A stretch of DNA of 16,375 nucleotides from Clostridia bacterium (GCA_017533545.1 JAFXHW010000185.1:1-16375); one strand, 5' to 3'. Positions 1 through 7,549 are shown, counted from the stretch's first letter. The notes: generated from the letters alone by a model not told the origin. Program-made: numbers and translations.

Positions 1-39
1 CAGCAGCAAAATCAGTGCGATAAAGCGTTTGTTAATCAT
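1..39 (-). CDS. Start of an exported protein, cut by window edge
   Basis: Only the first 13 codons are visible, reading MINKRFIALILLL. This is a short basic N-terminus followed by a hydrophobic run, which is the start of a signal peptide or membrane anchor. The ATG overlaps the stop region of the upstream SPFH-like gene by 8 bases. That is typical of translational coupling and is the same arrangement seen elsewhere in this cassette. No strong Shine-Dalgarno sequence lies at normal spacing, which weakens the call. It would be the next gene of the envelope operon, possibly another lipoprotein. The rest lies outside the window, so function cannot be stated. Confidence 0.5.
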   Translation of the reverse strand, partial: MINKRFIALILLL

Positions 40-1315
40 TGTCGGTACGTGCATTTCCGCATTCAGTACAGAATTTACCCTTGTTTACATTTCCGCAGAC
101 ACAAGTCCAACCATCCTCGGGTCTCTTTGCTCCGCATTCGGGGCAGAATTTGCCTGTCGCTTTTGTACCGCAGGCACAAGTCCATGCGTTGCTATCTTTG
201 GCTTCGGGCTTCTTTGCTCCGCACTCGGGGCAGAACTTTCCTGTTGCCAAAGCACCGCAGGAACATTTCCAACCATTGCTCTGAACGGCAGAATTCTGCT
301 GAGACTGCTGTTGCTGACCCATAGCAAAGAAATTCTGTGCGTTCGTGCCGCCCGCATTCATTGCCATACCCATTCCCATAAAGCCGGTCATAGCACCCGC
401 TTCATTGGATGCCGCCGCACGCATTGCGTCTGCCTGCGCGCCGACAAGTGTTGCACCTGCCATTGTGGGATCGCGGTACATTGCGGTCTTCTGTGCAGTT
501 TTGAGCATTTCCTGATCTTCTTCGGTGAGAGTAGGCGGATTGATTGCCACCTTTACATCACCGATACCACGCTCGCCCCATTCGTATCCGAGCTCATCGT
601 TGAGATACTTTTCAAGCTCATTTGTATGTGCGGGAATCTGATTCGGACGGAGCTCCAGCTCGGAAAGTCTTGCAAGAGCCGGTCCGAGAGCGCTGACAAA
701 CTCGGTCTTCATTGTGTCGCGCAGCTCATCCTTGCTGTAAGAATGAGCAACGTTGCCCGTTACATTAGTGTAAAGCTTTATCGGGTCGGTTACACGGAAG
801 GTATATGTACCGTTGCAGCGGAGAGAGACATCGACATCGAAGTTGATGCGCGAATCGACAACACGGAAGGAGATGGGTGTAGCTGTACCGAACTTATTGT
901 CAAGAATCTCTTTGGTATTGAAGTAGTATACACGCTGATCCTTTCCGGTATCTCCGCCGTATGTAAAACGCTTGCCAATTGCTTTAAAGCTTTCGAGAAT
1001 GCTTTTTCCCAGCGATCCGGCAAAAATCGACGGCTCGGTGGAGCTGTTCCAGGTAAATTCGCCCGGCTCTGCGCAAAGCTCAACTACCTTGCCCTGCTCA
1101 ACGATGATCATGCACTGTCCGTCTGCAACAGCGATGCCCGAACCGTTGGAGATGATATTGTCTTCGCCCTTTGTGTTCGAGGAACGTCCGCTTACTCTCT
1201 TCTGTCCCTTTACCACCAAAGTATCGTTTGCTATAGAATCACAATAGAAAAATTCCTTCCACTGGTCTGCCAATACTCCTCCGGCAGCCCCTGCAATTGC
1301 TTTAATAAGTCCCAT
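32..1315 (-). CDS. SPFH/band-7-like protein with three C-terminal zinc ribbons
   Basis: Predicted 427-residue protein resembling the Firmicutes 'virion core protein/YdjI-like' SPFH family. Such proteins form oligomeric scaffolds on membranes, but the specific role is unknown. Residues about 20-260 carry the SPFH-like part. A small Ala/Gly/Met-rich stretch (about 284-335) and a Gln-rich linker (334-340) follow. Three near-identical zinc ribbons of pattern C-x-C-x8-C-x2-C come last: C351/C353/C362/C365, C380/C382/C391/C394 and C405/C407/C416/C419. I chose the ATG at 1315 because it starts the MGLIKAIAGAAGG sequence and has GAGGT about 4 bases upstream. A longer reading to 1363 adds 16 residues without a better RBS and would overlap the neighbour. 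No signal peptide is seen, so it is probably cytoplasmic and membrane-associated. The gene follows the lipoprotein gene by 32 bases and is probably co-transcribed with it. Family assignment is fairly firm; function is not. Confidence 0.85.
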   Translation of the reverse strand: MGLIKAIAGAAGGVLADQWKEFFYCDSIANDTLVVKGQKRVSGRSSNTKGEDNIISNGSGIAVADGQCMIIVEQGKVVELCAEPGEFTWNSSTEPSIFAGSLGKSILESFKAIGKRFTYGGDTGKDQRVYYFNTKEILDNKFGTATPISFRVVDSRINFDVDVSLRCNGTYTFRVTDPIKLYTNVTGNVAHSYSKDELRDTMKTEFVSALGPALARLSELELRPNQIPAHTNELEKYLNDELGYEWGERGIGDVKVAINPPTLTEEDQEMLKTAQKTAMYRDPTMAGATLVGAQADAMRAAASNEAGAMTGFMGMGMAMNAGGTNAQNFFAMGQQQQSQQNSAVQSNGWKCSCGALATGKFCPECGAKKPEAKDSNAWTCACGTKATGKFCPECGAKRPEDGWTCVCGNVNKGKFCTECGNARTDND

Positions 1316-1347
1316 ATTTACCTCGCTAAATCTTTTTTTCTGATAGT

Positions 1348-1830
1348 TTAGTCTGTTTTGCACTCTGCGAGCATTTCATTAAGAGCGCGCACAAATTCAT
1401 GATAACCCTTCGGGAAATTAGCGGATCCGTCGGCACTGATCTTTTGACCGTTATTCACGCTCGCTGTGAAGTTGAACATAGTTCCGTCCAGTACATTCTT
1501 CGGATGCTTGCCGTGAAATCCGTCCCAACGGATAACTCCGCACAAGTTCATCAGATCAATGAATGTCTGAGTGTCGCAAGATGCGCTTTGTTCGGGAATA
1601 AGATCTGTTTTCTCACCCGAAAACACTTCGCGGTAACGCCCGATCTCCACCCTGCCCGCTTCGTTGGATATTTCGTATACATAGCTGCCGCGCATAGTAC
1701 ACAAAGTAAGTGTCACCGTTTCAAAAGAGGTAACTGTTTTTTCGGCGGCTTTTGCGCATCCGAATATTCCCAATAACGTCGTTAGTATCATGGAGATTAT
1801 CAGTATCCGTTTTTTATGCCCAAGGGTCAT
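1348..1830 (-). CDS. Small predicted lipoprotein
   Basis: Predicted 160-residue protein. The N-terminus has basic residues (HKKR), a hydrophobic core and a lipobox ending G-I-F-G-C at about residue 25, so it is probably a lipid-anchored extracytoplasmic protein. The mature part has no motif I recognise. It contains a W-D-G-F motif near residue 105, a V-L-D-G motif, and a C-terminal pattern of F-P-x-G-Y-H-E-F followed by A-L-N. Similar features appear in the gene at 2424-2975, so the two may be distant relatives. The ATG at 1830 overlaps the upstream gene by 17 bases and has AAGG about 10 bases before it. Upstream in-frame codons to 1923 lie inside the preceding gene and would bury the signal peptide, so I rejected them. 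Function unknown. Confidence 0.75.
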   Translation of the reverse strand: MTLGHKKRILIISMILTTLLGIFGCAKAAEKTVTSFETVTLTLCTMRGSYVYEISNEAGRVEIGRYREVFSGEKTDLIPEQSASCDTQTFIDLMNLCGVIRWDGFHGKHPKNVLDGTMFNFTASVNNGQKISADGSANFPKGYHEFVRALNEMLAECKTD

Positions 1831-2389
1831 CTTCTTTTGCCTTGCGAATTCCCACCATGAGGAACTGCTCCCACAAGAACCACTTTCCGTCGCCTCTTCT
1901 GCGCAAAACGATTTCGCGTGCATTATCTGCTCCGCCGCTCTTTATAAACAGCTTTTTATACCCTTCGTTTGCATCCGAATAAGGATTGGTTTCGATTGTG
2001 ATGCTGAAGGGAGTGTCCGGAGTATAGTTGTTTTCGGGTACGGCACCCTTGAAATATGAAAAGGGAACGTGATGTCCGTCGCGGAAGCGGTCATCAAGGA
2101 AGGAAATTGTTTGGTTGCTTAGCGGTCTGGGACCGCTTAAATAGTTGAGCATCTCAATACCGATATTTTTGTCTGCCGCGTAAACGCAAAGTGCGCAAAC
2201 GGTCAGAGCCGCAGTCTGAAAAGGTGTATCGAGAGCTGCCTCCGGCAATGCCTGAAGATCGGCAAGACTTTCTGGAAGCGCTGTAAAAGTAAAGGTCTCT
2301 TTTTTCTGGGTAAGCGAATTCACAGCTCCGTTTGCTGTTGCTTTAAGTGCATCGTTAACACCTTTTTTAAGCTTATCAAAAATTGACAT
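1814..2389 (-). CDS. DUF6935-like soluble protein
   Basis: Predicted 191-residue protein with no signal peptide or membrane segment. From memory it resembles the Clostridial DUF6935 family: L-P-E-S-L, then 'ALPEAALDTPFQTAALTV', a G-P-R-P-L-S motif, Y-F-x-G-A, N-P-Y-S, 'KLFIKSGGAD', R-R-x-G-D-G-x-W-F-L-W-E and a terminal D-P-W-A. No biochemical role is known to me for this family. The ATG at 2389 has a strong GGAGGG about 7 bases upstream, which clearly beats the longer reading to 2449. The N-terminal 20 residues are amphipathic (MSIFDKLKKGVNDALK) and might bind a membrane. It sits between two genes for exported or membrane-anchored proteins and overlaps the next one by 17 bases, so it is part of the same operon. 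The domain name is a recollection, not a search result. Confidence 0.75.
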   Translation of the reverse strand: MSIFDKLKKGVNDALKATANGAVNSLTQKKETFTFTALPESLADLQALPEAALDTPFQTAALTVCALCVYAADKNIGIEMLNYLSGPRPLSNQTISFLDDRFRDGHHVPFSYFKGAVPENNYTPDTPFSITIETNPYSDANEGYKKLFIKSGGADNAREIVLRRRGDGKWFLWEQFLMVGIRKAKEDDPWA

Positions 2390-2423
2390 ATCATTACCCT
2401 CCAAAATTAATTGTTGTTTATTT

Positions 2424-2975
2424 TTATTTCCATTCGTTGAACAGATCAAACACCGCTTTCATCGCATCGAGCGTCAGAAATACGTGCTGATTGTTGTATG
2501 CGTATATTGACTCCGACGATGCATATCTGACATTGAGATAAGCACCGTACATATCGGGAAGTCCGCTGACAGAACAGCTGTATCCGTTATGCTGAGCCAG
2601 ATCGTGTTTAATTACAATTTCATGAAGCTTTTTCATAAAACTGCCGTCGGCAACAAAGGAACGACTGTCTCCGTTTCCAAAGCGATCGCGCCATTTCATT
2701 TCGCAACCGACTTTGCCGTCTGAAATTTTGGCTTTGAAGCTGTACATTCCTTTCGCCAGATCGCCCGTATCGCCGAGAGCAAACAGCGAATAGGTCATGC
2801 AAAATTCTGTAACGTCGGTCGATTCGATCACTTTAGGAGCATCCTCGCCGCTGTTATAGTGCCTCACACCGCCGTCTATTACATCGCTTGGCCTTTTATC
2901 GCGGTGCTTTGCCGAGGCTATCAATATCGCACCGGCAATTCCCAAAATGCCGGCACCGACAATAAACCATTTCAC
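2424..2975 (-). CDS. Small membrane-anchored protein of unknown function
   Basis: Predicted 183-residue protein starting with one hydrophobic segment (about residues 2-21) followed by basic residues (KHRDKR), then a soluble domain. The charge distribution does not firmly fix which side of the membrane the domain occupies. The GTG at 2975 is preferred because an AAAGGAGG sequence lies 6 bases upstream of it. The alternative GTG at 3008 overlaps the preceding stop in a GTGA arrangement but lies upstream of that RBS. No catalytic motif is recognisable. The C-terminal half resembles the lipoprotein at 1348-1830 in layout: a hydrophobic beta pattern, an N-G motif, and a final helix ending F-D-L-F-N-E-W-K. 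It lies 29 bases after the large surface protein gene and is probably co-transcribed with it. Confidence 0.7.
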   Translation of the reverse strand: MKWFIVGAGILGIAGAILIASAKHRDKRPSDVIDGGVRHYNSGEDAPKVIESTDVTEFCMTYSLFALGDTGDLAKGMYSFKAKISDGKVGCEMKWRDRFGNGDSRSFVADGSFMKKLHEIVIKHDLAQHNGYSCSVSGLPDMYGAYLNVRYASSESIYAYNNQHVFLTLDAMKAVFDLFNEWK

Positions 2976-3004
2976 CTCTCCGCCTCCTTTATTTTTACCG
3001 TTGG

Positions 3005-5743
3005 TCACTTCTTTTTCTTCGCAATAACGACAACCAAAACGACTATGAATATCAGTGCTACAGCAATTGCCGAAATCGAAACTATCATGAGCGTCTTTCC
3101 GCTGTCGCCGGTATTATCGCCCGTATCATTGCCGGTATCATCGGTGCTTACATTGTTGTCTGTTTTTTCTTCAGCAGTCGTTTCTTCGGTGCTCTCTTCT
3201 TCGGTGCTCTCTTCTTCGGTAATTTCTTCGGAAATTTCTTCGGTATCCGTGTCTGCCTTGCCGCCGCGTGTATATCCGCAAACGGTACACGTGTTGTTTT
3301 CATCAAAATCATGTTCACCCTTGACATCGGTTATCACGATCTTGCAATCTCTTACGGTGCACACCTTCCAGTGCTCGTTTTTGTCATATTTCCACTTCGA
3401 TTCGGTGTGTCCGTTTGCGGCTATTACGAGCGAATTCTTGTCATCAATCGGCTCTTTGCCCTTGGAATCTGCAAATATACCGCCGCATCCGTTGCAAACA
3501 TAATGCTCTTTTTTGCCCTCGGTATCGCAGGTGGGTTTTACCTCTTTAACTTTGACAATATCGTGCTTATGCTCGGATGCGGGCTTGATTACATATCCGC
3601 AGACGGTGCAATCCTGCGATTTTTCGCTTGTCGGCTCGGGACCGGGAGTGTGAGGTGTTATCTCGCTTTGCTCTTTGCATCCCTTAACGGTACATTCCTT
3701 GGCATGACCGTCTTTTGATGTATATTCCCAGCTTTCGCTCCATACGTGATCGCCCAGCTTACCGTATTCTTTTCCGCAAACTTCGCACTCTGCCTTATTC
3801 TTGCAGTCGGCACTTCCGCCCGTATGAGCGGCAACCTTTTCGTTTGTGCCGCAAACGGTGCAAATGCGTGCGTGGCCGCTTTCGTCAACATATACCGCTT
3901 TTTTGCCGTATTTGTGCTCTGCGAGGTCGCCATATGATTTGCCGCACACTTCACACACTGCAAGATCGGCACAGGTTGCCTTGCCGCCCTTATGATCCAC
4001 AGTTGCGTTAACGCCCCATGTATCAATAGAGCTTATTTCCTTTGAACCCTTTGCGTCTTCATAATTCTTTCCGCATTCATCACAGTGATAATATGCTTCC
4101 TTGCCCTCGGTGGCACATGTAGCTTTTACCTCTGCCACCTTTTTGAGAGTGCAAACGTGAACATCCTCTGGAAGAGTAAAGCTATACCAGATGGTGGCAT
4201 AAGTATCGTACACTTCCTCGACAGTTGCCGTCTTGCCGTTGATCTTTGCATTTATCTTATATTCATCGTTTTCGGCATCATACTCGAATGTGAATCCCTG
4301 CTTTGTGTTGAGGAAAATTATTGCCGAGTATGTATTTCCGCCTTTAAATTTGTCAACGCCGGGCACCATGATCTCGTAGGTAGTATCGTTATACCACTGA
4401 ACACCATTTTGAGCATGTTCGATATATGATGAAGTGTCGAGGACATACGTTGTATCGCCAAGTGTTACATCATAGTCGGGATAGCTGCCCGATTTGGGTT
4501 CTTCAAGATCAGTTACAGATACCTTATCTACTTCGGTCGAATCGGTCTTTCTGAATTTATAGGTTATCGTTATCATGTCATCGCCCATTGTCGATTTATG
4601 TACTTCGGCGCTCTTTCCGTTGACTGTTGCGGTAACCATGGGATATCCGTATTCGGTAGTCTTGAAAATATAAGGTTCAACAGCTTCAAGCGTTATCTCG
4701 ATCGTGTATGCGGTTGACGGTTCGAAAACGCTCTCATTTCTTCTCATCAAATTGTCGTTGCCGTCAAGCCATCCTACGCCGTAGGCATAAAACACGTTAC
4801 TTATCGAATATCTCTGGTAAGTAGAATCAGCACACTCAATGTAATATTTCGGTTCTTCACCGGTTTTGGGCTCTGTAACATCAATTATCGCAACTTCGGT
4901 GATCTGCCTCGACGCTTTGCACACAAATTTTGCAGCCACAATGATTCTGTTCGCGGCAGTTCCTTTTTCATTGTCGGGCAAAACTGTTGCTGTTTTGCCA
5001 TTTATCGTTGCCTTCACTGCTGTGAAAGGATATCCGGGCGATGCAAATATGTGGTTTGTATCTACCGCGAATTCACAGCCGTACTTGGGAACAAGGATAA
5101 AATGCACCGTATACGTTTTGCCCTCGACAAATTTTTCGTGGACGCCCATTTCTCTTGATCCGTCATACCAATCGACTGACGCAACAAATGCATTTTTATT
5201 GTCCGGAACACCGTAAAAGTACGGCTCATCGTCTGCATAAGGTTCAACCAATTCGGTAATATTGACGCTGTTTACAAGAGTAATCGTTTTGGGAAATGTA
5301 TAGAGAATGTCCAGATATTTCTCGGTATCCATGCCGTATACGGCACAGACGTACGCCGGATTACCGTTGACAGTAGCGGTAACAGTTGTGCCGCCGTTTT
5401 TTGTATTGAACATGTATGAAGATGAGCTTGTTTTAATTCTTATTTCAACGGTATATTCGGCTCCGCTTTCAAAAGCTCTGCTGCTTGATATCGGATTCTG
5501 ACGGTTGGTATAATGGTTCATATACCAATTAACGCTTACAACCTCATATCTCGCATCCGTCTCAACGGCGCTCGTATCGGGGTACTGTCCTTCTGCCGGC
5601 ACATCAATGCCACTGATCTCTACGTTTTCTATGTACTTCATACGGTCCTTTGCTGCATAGCTTGATACCGTGAGCATACCCAACATCATGACAAGGCAAA
5701 GAGCCGCAATCATAATGCGGAAACGAAGATTGTTGTGTTTCAT
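3005..5743 (-). CDS. Large secreted, membrane-anchored repeat protein
   Basis: Predicted 912-residue exported protein. A signal peptide spans about residues 1-31 and ends S-S-Y-A-A. Four degenerate beta-sandwich-like repeats of about 110-120 residues follow, at roughly 40-155, 158-278, 282-398 and 406-525. Each carries E-P-x3-x-P-x-Y, a W-Y or W-L-D motif, Y-T-V/I-E/H-I and T-A-x-V/I-N-G-x-x-A. Residues about 530-825 are rich in C-x2-C-G pairs and histidines, seen as repeated CTVCG and CEVCGK motifs. This is typical of surface proteins of gut Clostridia and could bind metal or form disulfides. A Glu/Thr/Ser linker (about 830-865), a Thr/Asp/Gly linker, one TM helix (about 885-908) and KKKK close the protein. 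There is no LPXTG sorting motif, so anchoring is by the TM helix. The ATG at 5743 has GGGAGG 9 bases upstream. It is first in the envelope operon. Ligand and function are unknown. Confidence 0.85.
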   Translation of the reverse strand: MKHNNLRFRIMIAALCLVMMLGMLTVSSYAAKDRMKYIENVEISGIDVPAEGQYPDTSAVETDARYEVVSVNWYMNHYTNRQNPISSSRAFESGAEYTVEIRIKTSSSSYMFNTKNGGTTVTATVNGNPAYVCAVYGMDTEKYLDILYTFPKTITLVNSVNITELVEPYADDEPYFYGVPDNKNAFVASVDWYDGSREMGVHEKFVEGKTYTVHFILVPKYGCEFAVDTNHIFASPGYPFTAVKATINGKTATVLPDNEKGTAANRIIVAAKFVCKASRQITEVAIIDVTEPKTGEEPKYYIECADSTYQRYSISNVFYAYGVGWLDGNDNLMRRNESVFEPSTAYTIEITLEAVEPYIFKTTEYGYPMVTATVNGKSAEVHKSTMGDDMITITYKFRKTDSTEVDKVSVTDLEEPKSGSYPDYDVTLGDTTYVLDTSSYIEHAQNGVQWYNDTTYEIMVPGVDKFKGGNTYSAIIFLNTKQGFTFEYDAENDEYKINAKINGKTATVEEVYDTYATIWYSFTLPEDVHVCTLKKVAEVKATCATEGKEAYYHCDECGKNYEDAKGSKEISSIDTWGVNATVDHKGGKATCADLAVCEVCGKSYGDLAEHKYGKKAVYVDESGHARICTVCGTNEKVAAHTGGSADCKNKAECEVCGKEYGKLGDHVWSESWEYTSKDGHAKECTVKGCKEQSEITPHTPGPEPTSEKSQDCTVCGYVIKPASEHKHDIVKVKEVKPTCDTEGKKEHYVCNGCGGIFADSKGKEPIDDKNSLVIAANGHTESKWKYDKNEHWKVCTVRDCKIVITDVKGEHDFDENNTCTVCGYTRGGKADTDTEEISEEITEEESTEEESTEETTAEEKTDNNVSTDDTGNDTGDNTGDSGKTLMIVSISAIAVALIFIVVLVVVIAKKKK
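3186..3220. repeat. 15-bp tandem duplication inside the surface-protein gene
   Basis: The unit TCGGTGCTCTCTTCT occurs twice in perfect tandem (3186-3200 and 3201-3215) with a five-base start of a third copy. The unit is in frame and encodes Glu/Ser/Thr-rich linker sequence (repeating E-E-E-S-T). Slippage here would lengthen or shorten the linker by five residues without changing the frame. Confidence 0.85.
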
Positions 5744-5986
5744 TTCTGAAATCCTCCCGTAATGTAATTTCAATGTCCATTAGTACAATCTATTATTTCG
5801 CTAAATCATTGACTATTCTGACATTTTGTGATAACATATATTATATATTAATTGTATTTTATATATTATATTATAATACTCTCCCCACCCTTTGTCCCCA
5901 TACCAAAAGTATGGGATAGTATATTTTTTTCGAAACACATAAAATAAAAAAACGCTTTCATCAACAGGAAAGCTGTGGTAGTTATA
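5744..5986. promoter_or_regulatory. AT-rich divergent intergenic region
   Basis: These 243 bases separate the envelope operon (minus strand) from the 7TM-LuxR gene (plus strand), so promoters for both must lie here. A perfect TATAAT stands on the plus strand at 5872-5877, but I see no convincing -35 element at normal spacing. Another plus-strand option is TTGTCC at 5892-5897 with GATAGT at 5915-5920 (17-base spacer). The stretch 5830-5880 is almost pure A/T, so -10-like hits on either strand are cheap. I could not pick a clear promoter for the envelope operon. Confidence 0.4.
5897..5915. promoter_or_regulatory. Perfect palindrome, candidate operator
   Basis: The arms CCCATAC (5897-5903) and GTATGGG (5909-5915) are exact inverted repeats separated by CAAAA. 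The site lies 72 bases before the ATG of the 7TM-LuxR gene and between the TTGTCC and GATAGT hexamers of one possible promoter. GC-rich arms standing inside AT-rich DNA suggest a protein-binding site. LuxR-type proteins bind symmetric sites of about this size, so autoregulation is possible, but this is inference. There is no T-run after it, so it is not a terminator. Confidence 0.4.
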
Positions 5987-7105
5987 ATGAAAAGATTTTT
6001 ATCAACTCTATCCTTGCTGATATTATCGACACTGTGTTTATCCGGCTGCTCGGGTATAGGCAGCGAGAAAGCAAGTTTGTCTATTGTTTACGCCTCGGCC
6101 GCAGTAATTTCGATGATACTTCTGATTGCCTACATATGCAATGTTCCAAAGAAAAATTTCTGGTATATCATCCTCTTTTCTTCGGTATTTGTGGTCAATA
6201 TCGGATACACCATTCTGGCTGTTTCGGCCAATCTTGAAATGGCCCTTTGGGCAAACCGTATTTCATATCTCGGATCGGTCTTTTTGCCCTTGGCGATGCT
6301 GATGATCATTGTAACCGTGACGAACACACCGTATAAAAACATTTTGCCGAAGATTTTATTTGCCATTGCCTTTGTAATTTTTCTGATCGCCGCAAGCCCC
6401 GGAATACTGCCCATTTACTACAAAGAAGTATCTTTTAAAGTGGTAAACGGCGTTTCAACTCTTGTCAAGCTTTACGGCCCGCTTCATCCGCTGTATTTGA
6501 TTTATCTTGTCGGCTATTTTGTCTCTATGGTAACGGTCATCGTCCGTGCGCAAATAAAGAAGATCATCAACACTACCTCCCACGCTGTAATACTTGCCAT
6601 CGCGGTATTTGTAAATATCGGCGTGTGGTTTATCGAGCAAATATCCGATATAGATTTCGAATTTTTATCTGTATCGTATATCATCAGCGAGCTGTTTTTG
6701 TTGGGCGTGCATCAAATAATGACAGAAAACCAGCGGCTTCGCAATATTGTAAAGCAGGTTGAAACGCTCAACACAGCAGGTGAAGATGATATAAACTCTG
6801 TCGACACGATGCTGACTCAACCCATCGCAACAGAAGGCTTTTCGCCGGAACGGATCGAGATATTCATTAAAGGAATAGATATGCTTACTCCAACAGAAAG
6901 AGCTGTTTACGACGCATACATAGCCAGAGTTACAACAAAAGAGATAATGGCAAATCTCAACATAAAAGAAAGCACACTCAAATATCACAACCGCAACATC
7001 TACGGCAAGCTTGGTGTATCGACCCGAAAAGAGCTTCTGGAATTGCATAAGCACATCAACTCGGTTAAGGCAAAGCTGGACGTAATGGATGTTTCCAATG
7101 GATAA
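5987..7105 (+). CDS. 7-TM sensor fused to LuxR-type HTH regulator
   Basis: Predicted 372-residue membrane-bound transcription regulator. Residues 1-21 look like a lipoprotein signal peptide ending in the lipobox L-S-G-C (Cys21). Seven further hydrophobic segments follow between about residues 30 and 240, matching the histidine-kinase N-terminal 7TM type of sensor. A linker with coiled-coil tendency leads to a LuxR/GerE helix-turn-helix at about 296-357, with L-T-P-T-E-R, T-T-K-E-I, a recognition helix K-E-S-T-L-K-Y-H and Y-G-K-L-G-V-S-T-R. There is no kinase or receiver domain, so signal reception and DNA binding sit in one chain. The ATG at 5987 is preferred over the GTG at 5975 because it begins the MKRFLS signal peptide. 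The RBS is weak: AGGAAAG is about 14 bases away. The gene is a single transcription unit ending in a hairpin, and it is divergent from the envelope operon, its plausible target. The ligand is unknown. Confidence 0.85.
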   Translation: MKRFLSTLSLLILSTLCLSGCSGIGSEKASLSIVYASAAVISMILLIAYICNVPKKNFWYIILFSSVFVVNIGYTILAVSANLEMALWANRISYLGSVFLPLAMLMIIVTVTNTPYKNILPKILFAIAFVIFLIAASPGILPIYYKEVSFKVVNGVSTLVKLYGPLHPLYLIYLVGYFVSMVTVIVRAQIKKIINTTSHAVILAIAVFVNIGVWFIEQISDIDFEFLSVSYIISELFLLGVHQIMTENQRLRNIVKQVETLNTAGEDDINSVDTMLTQPIATEGFSPERIEIFIKGIDMLTPTERAVYDAYIARVTTKEIMANLNIKESTLKYHNRNIYGKLGVSTRKELLELHKHINSVKAKLDVMDVSNG

Positions 7106-7112
7106 TAACGCA

Positions 7113-7144
7113 AAAAGGGATATGCATTCACGCATATCCCTTTT
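7113..7144 (+). terminator. Rho-independent terminator of the 7TM-LuxR gene
   Basis: A perfect 13-bp inverted repeat, AAAAGGGATATGC (7113-7125) and GCATATCCCTTTT (7132-7144), has a six-base loop and starts 8 bases after the stop codon. The right arm ends in the T-run expected of an intrinsic terminator. Its symmetry means it could also act on the minus strand. Confidence 0.85.
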
Positions 7145-7159
7145 CATCGTCATAACGTC

Positions 7160-7192
7160 AAAAAGATGATATTGAACAGATACCATCTTTTT
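7160..7192. terminator. Second hairpin between converging units, possible terminator
   Basis: The arms at 7160-7172 and 7180-7192 form a 13-bp stem with a 7-base loop. Read on the minus strand the stem has one G-U wobble and ends in five Ts. Read on the plus strand the same position is an A-C mismatch. It therefore fits best as a backup terminator for the hydrogenase operon, about 55 bases beyond its main terminator. Confidence 0.5.
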
Positions 7193-7245
7193 ATATACCA
7201 CCTTTACCGCAGCATCATCAAAATATGTGATCTGTATCAAACCGC

Positions 7246-7272
7246 AAAAAGGGCTTGCCGATCGGCAAGCCC
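7246..7272 (-). terminator. Rho-independent terminator of the hydrogenase operon
   Basis: The 22-bp perfect palindrome at 7251-7272 has arms GGGCTTGCCGA and its complement. On the minus strand it is followed by TTTTT at 7250-7246. It starts 14 bases after the stop codon of the last operon gene. As RNA the middle would open into a small loop, giving a strong GC-rich stem and U-run. Confidence 0.9.
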
Positions 7273-7285
7273 TGATTTTGTTTTA

Positions 7286-7549
7286 TCAGCCCTCGATAGC
7301 GCCGAGAACTTTTTCCTTGAAAAAGTCACGAGCGGTGTTTGCAGGAATATTGTATTTTTCGCCGTTAACGGCAACCGATACACCGGGATTAGAGCACATC
7401 TTCATGCAGAATGTTGCGCGGAGCTCAACTTTGTCATGAACGTTGTACTCTTCAATGAGGTGCTGGAAGGTTGCAACGACGTTCTGTGCGCCCTTAATGT
7501 GGCAGGCGCTGCCGATACATACGCTCAGTTCAATCATCTTGTCCACCAT
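7286..7549 (-). CDS. Thioredoxin-like [2Fe-2S] ferredoxin, last gene of hydrogenase operon
   Basis: Predicted 87-residue soluble protein of the thioredoxin-like [2Fe-2S] ferredoxin family, the same fold as the C-terminal half of NuoE/HydC. Four cysteines match the cluster pattern: C-x4-C (C-I-G-S-A-C-H) near residue 11 and C-x3-C (F-C-M-K-M-C) near residue 48. A terminal V-N-G-E-K-Y beta hairpin is typical of the family. The ATG overlaps the HydA stop in a TAATG arrangement with AAGGG a few bases upstream, so translation is probably coupled to HydA. It is a clear paralog of the protein at 14467-14712, with roughly a third of positions identical by eye. It probably passes electrons to or from the hydrogenase complex or serves as a small accessory ferredoxin. 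Which partner it serves is inference. Confidence 0.88.
   Translation of the reverse strand: MVDKMIELSVCIGSACHIKGAQNVVATFQHLIEEYNVHDKVELRATFCMKMCSNPGVSVAVNGEKYNIPANTARDFFKEKVLGAIEG

Noticed and set aside
29..1351. A 440-codon plus-strand frame opposite the SPFH-like gene.
   Set aside because: The minus strand encodes recognisable zinc ribbons and an RBS-supported start. The plus-strand product looks random.
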